DNA from: Catellatospora sp. IY07-71
Lineage (GTDB): Bacteria; Actinomycetota; Actinomycetes; Mycobacteriales; Micromonosporaceae
Length of the DNA stretch: 64,000 nt
Assembly: GCF_018326265.1 (NCBI RefSeq)
Contig: NZ_AP023360.1
Coordinates: 5,923,501 to 5,987,500 of the forward strand
Direction of reading: 5' to 3'
The translations under genes were made by a program, and so were the position numbers. A model generated the notes under the pieces. It saw only the letters and a list, made by a program, of their open reading frames with translations, was not told where the DNA came from and ran no database searches. Shown piece after piece: positions 1 through 8,985 of this stretch (the first letter of the stretch is position 1; each line of letters starts with the position of its first letter).

Positions 1-140
1 AGGCCGCCGAGTAAGTCGTCCCGACCAGCCGCCCAAGACTCGAGTGTCGCCAGCGTCGCCACGCAGAACAACTGGTCAATCCATGCGGGCGGCGCGATCC
101 AGGCTGGCCGCACTAGGCTGACCGGCGGGAAGGAGACCCG

Positions 141-866
141 ATGAACCGCGACATCCGTGACGTCGAGGACGTGCTGAAACTGCTGGACGAGCTGCTCGCG
201 GGTGCCGACCGGTGGACGCCGGGAGGCGGCGCCGACTGGTGGGACGGCTTCTACGCAGACCGGGACCGGCCCGTGCCGTTCTTCGCGGACAAGCCCGATG
301 AGAACCTGGTGTCGTACCTCGACCGAGGTCTGGTCAATCCCGGCCGCGCTCTGGACCTCGGTTGCGGCCCCGGCCGCAACGCGCTGTACCTGGCCGCCGC
401 GGGCTTTCAAGTCGATGCCGTCGACCTGTCCCCGGCCGCGATCTCCTGGGCCCGCGACCGGGCCACCGCGGCCGGACTCGACATCGCGTTCCACTGCGGC
501 GACGCGTTCGCCGAGACGGCCCCGTCCGGGCCGTACGACCTGGTCTACGACTCGGGCTGCTTCCACCACCTGCCACCGCACCGTCGCGTCAGCTATCGCG
601 CACTGCTTGCCCGGATACTGGCCCCCGGCGGCCATTTCGGGCTCAGCTGCTTCGCCGCCGGGGCGATGGGCTCCGAACTGCCCGACGCCGAGTTCTACCG
701 GCACGGCGGGCTGCAGGGCGGCGTCGCATACACCCCGGAGGCACTACGCTGGATCTTCGCCGACCTGACCGAGGTCGAGCTGCGCCGCATGCGCGACGAG
801 CCCGCCGACTCGCCCCGGTTCGGCGAGCAGTTCCTGTGGACCGCCCTGTTCCGCCACGACGGCTGA
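141..866 (+). CDS. class I SAM-dependent methyltransferase
   Basis: A 241-aa cytosolic methyltransferase of unknown substrate. The SAM-binding loop LDLGCGPGRN is at residues 71-80, the acidic strand-2 end VDAVDLS at 91-97, and a DLVYDSGCFHHLP stretch (133-145) sits where motif II of Methyltransf_25/TehB-like enzymes lies. There is no signal peptide or membrane segment. The ATG follows AAGGAG (130-135) at good spacing, which decides the start. The gene stands alone and converges on an acetyltransferase gene. The family is clear; the substrate (small molecule, metal or metalloid) cannot be read from the sequence. Confidence 0.88.
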   Translation: MNRDIRDVEDVLKLLDELLAGADRWTPGGGADWWDGFYADRDRPVPFFADKPDENLVSYLDRGLVNPGRALDLGCGPGRNALYLAAAGFQVDAVDLSPAAISWARDRATAAGLDIAFHCGDAFAETAPSGPYDLVYDSGCFHHLPPHRRVSYRALLARILAPGGHFGLSCFAAGAMGSELPDAEFYRHGGLQGGVAYTPEALRWIFADLTEVELRRMRDEPADSPRFGEQFLWTALFRHDG

Positions 867-1006
867 TTCCGGGACGCCCGGCGGACCCGCGAACCGCAGC
901 GTACGCGCGCTGGTCGGCTTGGCGCCGCCAACGCCAGGCCCAGGCCGCAACCTTGCGCTACAAGCGACGACCTGGCCTGCTCGATCGACGCGATCCAGGT
1001 GTAGTG

Positions 1007-1981
1007 CTAGACCTCGAGAGCCCAGCGCACCAACCGCATCTTCAATGTGAACCCGGCCTCCTCGTAGACGCCCACCGCCCCGGCGGCACTGGCCGAGTCC
1101 ACTCGTACGCTGGCCCGGCTGTAGCCCTGTGCGGCGGCGGCCCGCAGCGCGTGCCCGACCAGCGCGCGGGCTTCACCCCGGCTACGGTGCTCCCGGAGGG
1201 TCCGCATGATGAAGAAGTTCGCGTCGCGGATGCCCGTGGCCGCCGTGTCGGCCTCCCACGACTTGGTCACCAGCATGCCCACCGGAACTCCGGTCGCGAC
1301 CTCGCGCAGCAGGAAGCTGACCGCCGGCTGGAACGTGTGGTTGGTGACGTTGCTCCTCCAGGAGTCCACCGGCATCGGGGCGGTGCCCCAGTGGTCCTGG
1401 AACGACTCGTTGCGCACCGTCCGGAAGTCGTCGTCGTTCTGCTCCGACCACGGCTCGACCCGCAGTCCCCCGGGGATCGCCGCGCCGGGGACCGCGTCGC
1501 CGAGCGGGTGCTCCAGGTGCTGGAAGTAGCGGGCCGGAGTGAAGCCGTGGGCGCGGAAAAGCTCCGCCACACCGGGGATGTGCTCTCCTCGCTTGGCGTC
1601 GACCACGAGCTTCAGCGCCGGGTGATACCGCTCGTGCAGCTCTTTGGCCGCCGCCACGCCTGCCGTCAGCAGCGCGGTGCCGATGCCCCGGCGCCGGTAG
1701 GCCGGGTGGACCCCGCCGTCCAGGTAGACCTGATGGACCTCTTCCGCGCCCGGCTGGTAGTTGGCCTTCATGTAGCCGACCATGACGTCTCCGTCGAAGG
1801 CGGCGAGGCTGGCGCGCTCCAGCTCCGCGTACGGATCGACCAGCTCCTGGAGGGTGTCCTCCTCGGTGTAGTAGTCGCCGATCCCGTCGACGGTCTCCAT
1901 GGCGTTGAGCAGGTCCGCCGCCGCTTTCGCGTCCTCGACGGCGAGCGGCCGCCAGCTGAGTGAGCTGGAGTTCTCATACAT
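1007..1981 (-). CDS. tandem GNAT N-acetyltransferase
   Basis: A 324-aa protein with two GNAT folds in tandem, an arrangement like mycothiol synthase. The N-terminal domain carries the acetyl-CoA pyrophosphate loop in HPAYRRRGIGTALL. The C-terminal domain has REHRSRGEARALVGHAL and the closing pattern VGVYEEAGF. Substrate unknown. Two ATGs lie 4 nt apart at the 5' end; the frame starting MYENSS is the coding one. The ribosome binding site is weak. It is not called MshD because the mycothiol-specific context is absent. Confidence 0.82.
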   Translation of the reverse strand: MYENSSSLSWRPLAVEDAKAAADLLNAMETVDGIGDYYTEEDTLQELVDPYAELERASLAAFDGDVMVGYMKANYQPGAEEVHQVYLDGGVHPAYRRRGIGTALLTAGVAAAKELHERYHPALKLVVDAKRGEHIPGVAELFRAHGFTPARYFQHLEHPLGDAVPGAAIPGGLRVEPWSEQNDDDFRTVRNESFQDHWGTAPMPVDSWRSNVTNHTFQPAVSFLLREVATGVPVGMLVTKSWEADTAATGIRDANFFIMRTLREHRSRGEARALVGHALRAAAAQGYSRASVRVDSASAAGAVGVYEEAGFTLKMRLVRWALEV

Positions 1982-2153
1982 GCCGCCGACCGTAGATCTT
2001 GCGCATGCGGGCTGTCGCTTCGTTTTCCCGGCCTGTCGGGCGCATGCCGGGGACGGCGTCAGGGCTCGCCGGCCATTCCGGCGGCGAACGCCCGCCTTTC
2101 GAGCCGCTGATCACGCCCCCGCGAAGATCACGGCGGGGTTAGACTCCCGCTCC

Positions 2154-3620
2154 GTGACACCAGCCTCCACCCCGGTCGAAGCGGCCTTCGCCCTCCTGCA
2201 GCAGGGCCGCCCGGGCGACGCCGAAGACCTCATGACGCGGGAGCTGGACGCTGCCGCCGCCGCGCACGGCCACGGCAGCGCGGCCTGGGCCTCGGCCCAG
2301 TGCGACCTGGGCAACGTGCTGCTCAACGCCGACCAGACGGCTCGCGCGATCGAGTGCTACCGCAGCGCCACCGAAGCCACCAAGGCTGATCCGCAGCACC
2401 GGCGCAACCACCTGACCTACCGGATGAACCTGGGCATGGCGCTGCGGATGGCCGGACGGCTCGACGAAGCGGAGGCCGAGCTGCGCCAGTGCGCCCAGGA
2501 CCGCGGGGTCTTCTACGGCCGCGGGCATGCGGGCTACGCCTTCGGTCTCGAACCGCTGGCCGAGGTGCTGCTGCGGCGCGGCGACCTGCGCCAGGCGCAG
2601 CAGGTCGCCGAGCAGGCGATGGACAATTTCTGGCGCAACGGCCACGAGCGGCTCGCCACCACGCTGGCGCTGCGGGCCGAGATCGTGGGGGCGGGCGGCA
2701 CCGGGCCGCTGTTCCCCGACCTGCGGCAGCTGCCGGACGGCATCGTCGAACTGCTGGCACGGTCAGCCGTCGACCGCACCGACGAGGGCGACCCGGCCGT
2801 GCACCAGACCGTCCTCACCGGCCTGTCCGCCGCCCTGGAGAAGCGGCTCGGCCCGGACCACCAGGCGACCCTCGACACGCTGTCCAGGCTTGCCAACCTC
2901 GGCCGCCACAGCGGTGAGCAGGCCGGACGGGTGGAGGCGATCCAGCGGGTGCTGGCCTCCCACGACCGGCAGGGCAACGCCGAGCAGGCCGTCATCGCGA
3001 TGCTGGGTCTCGCGGTGGCGCAGGCCGAGACGGGCGACGAGGCTGCCGTGCTGGACACGTACGCGTCGGCGTACGCGAGAGCGGAGCGGATCGGCAACCC
3101 CGAGCTGCTGAGCCAGGTGCTGCGCAACTGGGGCGTCGCCCTGCGAGCGGCCGGCCGGGCCGACCAGGCGGAGCAGCGCCTGGCCGAGGCGGTGGCGCAG
3201 GCAGGCCAGGGCGCTGACCGGGAGCTGCTCGGAGTGGCGGGAGTCGCCCTGGGCTGCTTCCTGCAGCACGCGGGACGACTCGCCGAGGCCCGTACGGTGC
3301 TGGAGCAGGGCCTGTCTGAGCTGGACGGCGTACACCCGGACGCGATCATGGGGCGCAGCCACCTCACCGCGCTGACGGATGGGCGGACCTGCGGCTGCGA
3401 CGACCTGGAGTCGACGGTCACCGAGGCGTTCCGCGAGTTCGTCCTCGGCCGGCTGCCCGCCGGCCTGCTCGCCGAACTCGACGTGGCGATCGAGGACGGC
3501 GACTTCCAGATCAAGATCGGGCTGCAGCGCGAGCCGACCGAGGACGAACTGCAGCGGCTCAACGGTGTCGTCCAATCCGCGCTCGCCGAGTTCCGCCGCC
3601 GGATCAAGAGTCCGCGTTGA
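2154..3620 (+). CDS. TPR-repeat protein
   Basis: A soluble protein of about 488 aa made largely of tetratricopeptide-like helical pairs (for example LDEAEAELRQCAQDR, LRQAQQVAEQAMDNF, AEQAVIAMLGLAVAQAETGD). A charged C-terminal tail of about 80 residues (LLAELDVAIEDGDF onward) is not TPR. The open frame runs upstream to 1899, but that stretch has non-coding composition and the GTG at 2154 begins the TPR-like sequence, so it was chosen. The gene converges on the CHAT operon at 3839-8305. TPR proteins often act as sensors or scaffolds, so it may belong to that system; this is inference. Confidence 0.72.
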   Translation: MTPASTPVEAAFALLQQGRPGDAEDLMTRELDAAAAAHGHGSAAWASAQCDLGNVLLNADQTARAIECYRSATEATKADPQHRRNHLTYRMNLGMALRMAGRLDEAEAELRQCAQDRGVFYGRGHAGYAFGLEPLAEVLLRRGDLRQAQQVAEQAMDNFWRNGHERLATTLALRAEIVGAGGTGPLFPDLRQLPDGIVELLARSAVDRTDEGDPAVHQTVLTGLSAALEKRLGPDHQATLDTLSRLANLGRHSGEQAGRVEAIQRVLASHDRQGNAEQAVIAMLGLAVAQAETGDEAAVLDTYASAYARAERIGNPELLSQVLRNWGVALRAAGRADQAEQRLAEAVAQAGQGADRELLGVAGVALGCFLQHAGRLAEARTVLEQGLSELDGVHPDAIMGRSHLTALTDGRTCGCDDLESTVTEAFREFVLGRLPAGLLAELDVAIEDGDFQIKIGLQREPTEDELQRLNGVVQSALAEFRRRIKSPR

Positions 3621-3838
3621 ACTCTCGGTAGGGCTCCCGTCAGGTAACACGTTCCGCCTGGTGGGAGCCGTCGGCTGCGCAGATACGGTCACGGGAGGGC
3701 GCCGGCCCGTTCACGGCGCAGGGCGGCCGCCCGGCCGGGACGGCTCACACGGGCCGCAGCCCACCGGCGCGGTCCCGCTCGGCGTCCGACCGAGAGCGCC
3801 TGCGCGAGCGCGCCGGCTCCGGTCGGTGCGGCGCAGGA

Positions 3839-4777
3839 TCACCGGCGCGTTTCGGTACGCCTGGCCTTCAGCGACGGCAGCTGCCGCGGCAGCGGAAGCG
3901 TGCTCTTGCGCAGCAGCTCGGTAACGGCCCGCCCGACTTCGGGCCGCAGCACACCGTCGCACCCGAGGCGCAGCTGCTCGGCCAGGTCCGCGCCGTGCAG
4001 GTCGACCACCGCCTCGGTGAGGTCTGCCAGCGTCGCGGCCGCCTGCCGGGCCTGCACCCAGGCCGTGGCGGCCAGGACCGCGGCGATCGGGACGCCGGGC
4101 CACCACAGCAGACCCAGCGCCGCGTAGAGCACCGCCCAGCCGGCCAGCCGCGACGCCGCCGTGTAGGCGCCGTGCGCCGCGCTCACCTCGGTGCGGGCCG
4201 TGTCCTGCAGCAGCAGCCACAGCCGGGGCCAGGCGACCGCGAGATCGAGGCCGTAGTTGGCCTGCACGCGCACCGCCGGCGCGGCGAGCCGGTCGCCGAT
4301 CCAGGTCGGATGCGTCGGCTCGACCAGGCTGATGCGGTCGCGGGCGGCCAGCGCGGCGGCCAGCCCGACCGCACCCGTCGCGACGGCGTGATCCATCGCG
4401 GCCGTGACGCGGTCGCCGGCCCGCTCCCAGCGACGCAGCCGGGCGGCCGTCGCCAGCCGCAGCGGGGTGCGGGTGCCCGGCCAGGTCCAGAGGTACGCGG
4501 CGCACCGGCCCAGCACGGCCACGCACAGCCCGGCTCCGGCGGCACCGAGCAGCGCCCCGCCGACGGCGAGCAGGACCCGCCCGCTGTCGGTGCCGGCCGC
4601 GCTGGTCGTCACCTGGGCGGTCACCCAGGCGGCGAGCTTGCCGAGATCCAATGCCGCGGCGTGGCGCAGGTGGGTCGCGGCGACCGCGGCGGCGACGAAG
4701 AGCAGGCCGGGAAGCATGAGCGCGGTCAGCCACTGGTCGAGCAGCCGCTTGCCGACCTCACCGAGCACACCGATCAT
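3839..4777 (-). CDS. membrane protein of the CHAT operon
   Basis: A 312-aa protein of no recognised family. It has a hydrophobic segment near the N terminus (about residues 15-35), another near 70-95, and a pair around 225-260 (GWAVLYAALGLLWWPGVPIAAVLAATAW). It ends in a basic tail, KARRTETRR. The ATG overlaps the stop of the preceding small gene (ATGA at 4774-4777), so it is translationally coupled and last in a three-gene unit with the CHAT protease. Proteins of this shape next to CHAT/TPR genes occur, as far as I recall, in streptomycetes, which would suggest a conserved membrane partner; this was not checked. Confidence 0.7.
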   Translation of the reverse strand: MIGVLGEVGKRLLDQWLTALMLPGLLFVAAAVAATHLRHAAALDLGKLAAWVTAQVTTSAAGTDSGRVLLAVGGALLGAAGAGLCVAVLGRCAAYLWTWPGTRTPLRLATAARLRRWERAGDRVTAAMDHAVATGAVGLAAALAARDRISLVEPTHPTWIGDRLAAPAVRVQANYGLDLAVAWPRLWLLLQDTARTEVSAAHGAYTAASRLAGWAVLYAALGLLWWPGVPIAAVLAATAWVQARQAAATLADLTEAVVDLHGADLAEQLRLGCDGVLRPEVGRAVTELLRKSTLPLPRQLPSLKARRTETRR

Positions 4778-5163
4778 GACGTCACCTGCTTGCGTATCAT
4801 CGGCGCACCGTCCACGCCGCAGGCCGGCTCGGCGCCGTCGGCGACCTGCAGCCAGCGCGGGCACCGCGCCGAGGGGCAGGCCCACACCTCGACCGTGACC
4901 TGCTGCGGCTGCTGAGCGGCCGGGTTGGGCACGAACACGCGGTGGGCCGGCGGGACCAGGCCGCCCGCGATGCCGTACGCGATCAGGCGGCGGTCCAGTT
5001 CGTCGAAGTCGGCGGCGAGCGTGCCGTGCCCGCCGCCGGCGGCGAGGGCGGCGACGAGCCTGTCCACCAGCGGCTGGGCGTCGATCTCGGCGGCGATGTC
5101 GGCGAGGTCGCCGCTTTCCAGCTCGCGGCACAGGGCGGCGATGTGACGGTCAAGGTCGGGCAT
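4774..5163 (-). CDS. small helical protein with Cys-rich C terminus
   Basis: A 129-aa protein with an acidic helical N-terminal half (LDRHIAALCRELESGDLADI) and a C-terminal segment with a CPSARC pair and a third Cys in EPACGVDG, suggesting a small metal-binding or disulfide knuckle. The start at 5163 is preceded by GAGG with good spacing. Upstream in-frame ATGs (5190, 5235) lack a ribosome binding site and would overlap the CHAT gene. It lies 13 bp after the CHAT stop and overlaps the membrane-protein gene by 4 nt. It could be an adaptor or substrate of the protease; no family is claimed. Confidence 0.68.
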   Translation of the reverse strand: MPDLDRHIAALCRELESGDLADIAAEIDAQPLVDRLVAALAAGGGHGTLAADFDELDRRLIAYGIAGGLVPPAHRVFVPNPAAQQPQQVTVEVWACPSARCPRWLQVADGAEPACGVDGAPMIRKQVTS

Positions 5164-5176
5164 GAGGTCCTCGCGG

Positions 5177-8100
5177 TCAGGGGCCGACATGAATATAGGA
5201 CGTCCACAGCGAGGGCGACCTGGGCGCGGCGGCACGCTGCGCGGCGACCGCCTCGTGCAGCGCCACGTGGACCGGCGATCCGGCCCGCAGCCCGGTGTAG
5301 AAGGCCGTGGCCAGGGCCGCTGCGGTGCGGTCGCTCGTGGGCCACAGCGTGCCGACCACGTGGGCGTATCCGGCGAGCTGGAACGCCGACGTGAGGTGGA
5401 TGGTCTCGTCGAGCAGTTCGACGCTGCCCTGTGCGGTGGCGCACGCCGAGAGGTAGGCCAGCCAGCCGTCGGGGATCCGCAGCTGGTCGATGTCGACGAC
5501 GCCCAGCGGTCCGTCCTGCAGCAGCAGGCGGCCGGAGGCCACCGCCGTCACGTCGGTGAACGCGTGGCAGGCGAAGTGCACCAGCGGGGCGCCGGGCAGC
5601 TCCGCCGTGATCCGGTCGCGGGTGGCCTCGTGTCCTGTCAGCACGCGCGCCCGGGGGAAGAGCCCGGCGACCGCGGCGGCCTCATCGAGGGCTCCGGGCA
5701 GGGCGGCGACGCCGTCGGCCGAGGCGACCGCCACGATCAGCGGATCGGCCGGGCGTGACGCGGCGGCCTGCGCCCGGGCGCTGCGCAGCGCCCGGATCGT
5801 CGGGGCGTAGGAGGAGATCACCCGGTCTGCGACCGAGGTACTGCCGTCGACCGGCTGCGCGGCGTGCAGCGGCAGCATCGCCAGCAGCCCGGTGGGCACC
5901 CACCACAGCCGGCCGCCGCCGGGCCCGCTGTCCAGGACCGGGGCGGCGATCGCGTCCCAAAGCCAGCCGAGCACCTCCCGCATCGACGCCTCGGCATGCA
6001 GCCGATCCCGCAGCGTCCGCTGCGGATCGATGCCGGCGGCCAGCGCGGTGTAGAACGCCGCCGTCTGCTCGACGACCGCCGCGTCGCCGACCTGCGGCAA
6101 CGACACCACCCGCAGCTCGCCGCCGGTGAGCACGAGGGCGTCGCAGCGGTACTCGCTGAGGTTGACGAGCACGATCGTGTCGTCGCCGGCGGCCTCGACC
6201 AGGTCGGTGGCGCTGCTCGGCTGGAGGAAGCCGGCGAACCCGGCGTGATCGCGGATCTCGGCGAGCAGCGTCTCCCACTCCCGGGCCAGCGTGTGACGCT
6301 GCAGGATGGTGTCGATCCCATCCGCCGCCGCGCTGCTCTGCGGTAGGTCGAACTGGTCCCGGATCCGCACGAACCGCTCGGCCAGGCCGGGATGAGCCGC
6401 CCGGAGCAGTCCCAGGTCGCTGCGGGTGTCGAGGGTCTGGCTCAGCAGCACGCCGCGGCCGAGTTCGAGCAGCTCCAGCGCTCGTTGGGGCTGCCCGGCG
6501 GCCAGGGCGCAGGCCGCGGCGTCGCCGATGACCCCCGCCGGATGGCTCAGCTGCCGCTCGCGGGTGGCGCGGGTCAGTGAACGGCTGGCCAGGCGCGGCA
6601 GCAACCCGACCGCCGCGGCCAGGCCGTCGGCGGCCGCGGGCCAGTCCCCCGCCTCCGCGCACAGCGCACCCCAGCGGCGTGCGGCGATGACGCGCAGGTC
6701 CGGTGGCGCCGTCGGCACCGCGTATGCACGGCGCCAGAACTCCACTGCCGCCTCGCGGTCCTGCGCGTCGGCGCTGTCGGCGTGCCTGCGCGCCGTCACG
6801 TCGCCCAGCAGGAACAGCACCGCCGCCTGGTCGGGGTGGTCGGCCGGCAGGATGTCCAGCGCGGTCTGCAGGAGCCCGGTGACCTCGGCCAGATCCACCG
6901 TCCGGGGGTCGTCGGCGTGGGTGACGCAGAGCCCGTCGGCGAGCTGCCGCAGTGCCCACGGCCGCAGTGCGTGGTCGGCCGGCATGAGCTCCAGCGCCCG
7001 GCGCAGGGCGGCGACGCCCTCGGCCAGCGTCTCCGCGTCCTTGTCAGCGGTGTGCAGGAACATCAGTGAGGTGCCGAGGTTGGTCAGGCGGGCGGCCAGG
7101 TGGTGGGAGTTGGTCACCGCGTGGGTCACCGCCTCCCGGGCGGCCCGGCGCTGCGCCCGCCCGGTGCGCGGCGAGAAGATGACCGGCAGCGCCGAGACCA
7201 GCACCTCGCGATACGGCTGGGTCGGTGTCGCCGCGATGGCCTGCCGCTGCAGGCCGATCGACTCCCGCAGCGTAGGCAGATCCTCGTCGCGGAAGTGCTG
7301 CTCGCTCAGCGACACCGCCAGGTTCGAGGCGGTCAGCGTCCACAGCGGCGTGCCCTGCGGCGTCTGCTCCAGGATCCGCCGCTGGAGCTGGATGCTCTCC
7401 TCCAGGAACCGCGGGTCGCTCGTCGCCAGATAGGCCGCGTGCAAGGCGGTGCTCAGTTGCAGCCGCCGGGCGGACCGGTGCGGATCGACCCGTGGGGCAG
7501 GCAGCTCCAGCAGGGACCGCAGGACCTCGATGGCCCGGTCGAGGTCTTCGCGTTCACCCGACATGCGGTGCCGCAGCAGCATCGCCGAGCCGATGAGTTC
7601 GATCATCTTCGTCCGGCGCCGGCGGCGCAGCGCCGGCCGGCGCGACCGGCGGCCCAGGTCTCCGATGAGGTCGTCGACGACGAACAGCCAGTTCTCGCGC
7701 TCGGCGACGCGCAGTTGCGCCATGCCCCAGCCGACGGGATCGATCCAGGACAGGAGCGGGCGCGAGCGCCGGTTGCGCCACCGGACCCACAGCCCGGCTA
7801 CGAGGCCGAACAGGAACGGCGTCGCTACGGCGGCGAGGGTGATCCATCCCATCGTGGCGAGCAGTGACCAGCGGTCCGCCGCGGGCATGCCCACCAGGAC
7901 CATCGCCAGGACGGAGCCGGGCAGCGCGATTCGCCAGAACCGGCGTACGCGCACGTACCTCGCCAGATACGCGATGTCGTCTTCCGGCAGGAACGGCGGC
8001 GGCGGGTGCAGCTCGCGGAAGTGGACGTCGTGGCTGGCCACCAGCACGACGAGCAGCATGACGGCCAGATGTGCGACCACCGCGGCCCAGGCCCAGCCGC

Positions 8101-8305
8101 TGCTCAGTCCGAAGTGCTCGTACCCGCGGTGCGCGTGGCCCGCGGACAGGAGCAGTCCCGTGATCGGCAGCGTCCAGCCGGCGGCTCGCCAGAAGACGCC
8201 GTTCCAGTCCCCTGACGCCGTGCCGAATGCGGCGAGGAAAGCCGCGAACACCCCTGCGGTAACCAGTGCGGCGACCCAGCCCGGCACCCCCATGCCCCAA
8301 AGCAT
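5177..8305 (-). CDS. membrane-anchored TPR-CHAT protease
   Basis: About 1042 aa. The N-terminal 200 residues carry four or five hydrophobic segments (for example WVAALVTAGVFAAFLAAFG, VVAHLAVMLLVVLVA). A long TPR-like helical region follows. The C terminus is a CHAT (caspase-HetF) cysteine-protease domain: the catalytic His is in HFACHAFTD (~H914) and the nucleophile in YLSACATAQG (~C955), both intact. The frame is open to 8989, but sequence upstream of the ATG at 8305 looks non-coding; the ATG at 8293 is the alternative. First gene of an operon with the two genes downstream. CHAT-TPR proteins are proteases of bacterial conflict or stress signalling, activated by a sensor; here the sensor is unknown. 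Confidence 0.85.
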   Translation of the reverse strand: MLWGMGVPGWVAALVTAGVFAAFLAAFGTASGDWNGVFWRAAGWTLPITGLLLSAGHAHRGYEHFGLSSGWAWAAVVAHLAVMLLVVLVASHDVHFRELHPPPPFLPEDDIAYLARYVRVRRFWRIALPGSVLAMVLVGMPAADRWSLLATMGWITLAAVATPFLFGLVAGLWVRWRNRRSRPLLSWIDPVGWGMAQLRVAERENWLFVVDDLIGDLGRRSRRPALRRRRRTKMIELIGSAMLLRHRMSGEREDLDRAIEVLRSLLELPAPRVDPHRSARRLQLSTALHAAYLATSDPRFLEESIQLQRRILEQTPQGTPLWTLTASNLAVSLSEQHFRDEDLPTLRESIGLQRQAIAATPTQPYREVLVSALPVIFSPRTGRAQRRAAREAVTHAVTNSHHLAARLTNLGTSLMFLHTADKDAETLAEGVAALRRALELMPADHALRPWALRQLADGLCVTHADDPRTVDLAEVTGLLQTALDILPADHPDQAAVLFLLGDVTARRHADSADAQDREAAVEFWRRAYAVPTAPPDLRVIAARRWGALCAEAGDWPAAADGLAAAVGLLPRLASRSLTRATRERQLSHPAGVIGDAAACALAAGQPQRALELLELGRGVLLSQTLDTRSDLGLLRAAHPGLAERFVRIRDQFDLPQSSAAADGIDTILQRHTLAREWETLLAEIRDHAGFAGFLQPSSATDLVEAAGDDTIVLVNLSEYRCDALVLTGGELRVVSLPQVGDAAVVEQTAAFYTALAAGIDPQRTLRDRLHAEASMREVLGWLWDAIAAPVLDSGPGGGRLWWVPTGLLAMLPLHAAQPVDGSTSVADRVISSYAPTIRALRSARAQAAASRPADPLIVAVASADGVAALPGALDEAAAVAGLFPRARVLTGHEATRDRITAELPGAPLVHFACHAFTDVTAVASGRLLLQDGPLGVVDIDQLRIPDGWLAYLSACATAQGSVELLDETIHLTSAFQLAGYAHVVGTLWPTSDRTAAALATAFYTGLRAGSPVHVALHEAVAAQRAAAPRSPSLWTSYIHVGP

Positions 8306-8468
8306 CGGCACGCTTCGACGCACTGTCAAGGTGTCATCGCCGTCAGCGACGACCGCCGGCGGCTTCGGCCGACCGGGCGAATACCGGATGCCGACGGCGT
8401 GTGTCGTTGGCGGAGGGCGGCGGGCCGGGCAATCTGTATCGGGCGCCCGGGGAACCCGGGGCCGGGGT

Positions 8469-8894
8469 ATGCCGTGGGGGTTGGTCTTGGACCTGGTCAA
8501 GGAGTATGTGCGCCGGTATCTGGTCGCGCAGCGGGAGGCGGAACGCGATCTGTCCGACGCGATCGGCAGACTCGAAGCCGACGGCCGCCGGATCATCGAC
8601 GGCGGGCAGACCAGCCCGACCACCTGGCAGTACACCGACTGGCACACCGGGGAGATCATCGCCAGCGGTGACGACCGCACCCGTGACGACGAGGTCCTGG
8701 CCGCCCTGGACCCCGACGGTGCTTTCCTCCACGTCGACAACATCACGCGCCGGCCGGTCGAGCCGGAGAATCCGGGCATCCCGCTGAGCCTCGCCGGGGC
8801 GCTGGAGGACTGGGTCGATCTGCTGGACACACCGGACGAGGACATCGCCCGGTTCGTGGGCTGGACGGTGCAGGACGTCGCCGACGCGAGGTAG
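8469..8894 (+). CDS. hypothetical acidic protein
   Basis: A 141-aa acidic soluble protein of no recognised family. An N-terminal helix (LVLDLVKEYVRRYLVAQREAERDL) is followed by an aromatic/Asp-rich segment (TWQYTDWHTGEIIASGDD) and an acidic C terminus (DWVDLLDTPDEDIARF). Start at ATG 8469 with only a G-rich upstream stretch as ribosome binding site; the frame is open far upstream in antisense to the CHAT gene, which is a shadow. It diverges from the CHAT operon across about 160 bp and could share its control. Confidence 0.6.
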   Translation: MPWGLVLDLVKEYVRRYLVAQREAERDLSDAIGRLEADGRRIIDGGQTSPTTWQYTDWHTGEIIASGDDRTRDDEVLAALDPDGAFLHVDNITRRPVEPENPGIPLSLAGALEDWVDLLDTPDEDIARFVGWTVQDVADAR

Positions 8895-8985
8895 CCCGGC
8901 CACCGGCCTGGCCGAGGTCGCAAAATGTGCAGTCCGGCCTCAGGAAGTTCTCGGTGCGGCGGACTTCCTCGTCGCCGCTCGCAGG

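Noticed and set aside
1-140. Possible end of an upstream gene (GAG TAA at 9-14)
   Set aside because: Too short to tell; no recognisable protein sequence in the few codons available.
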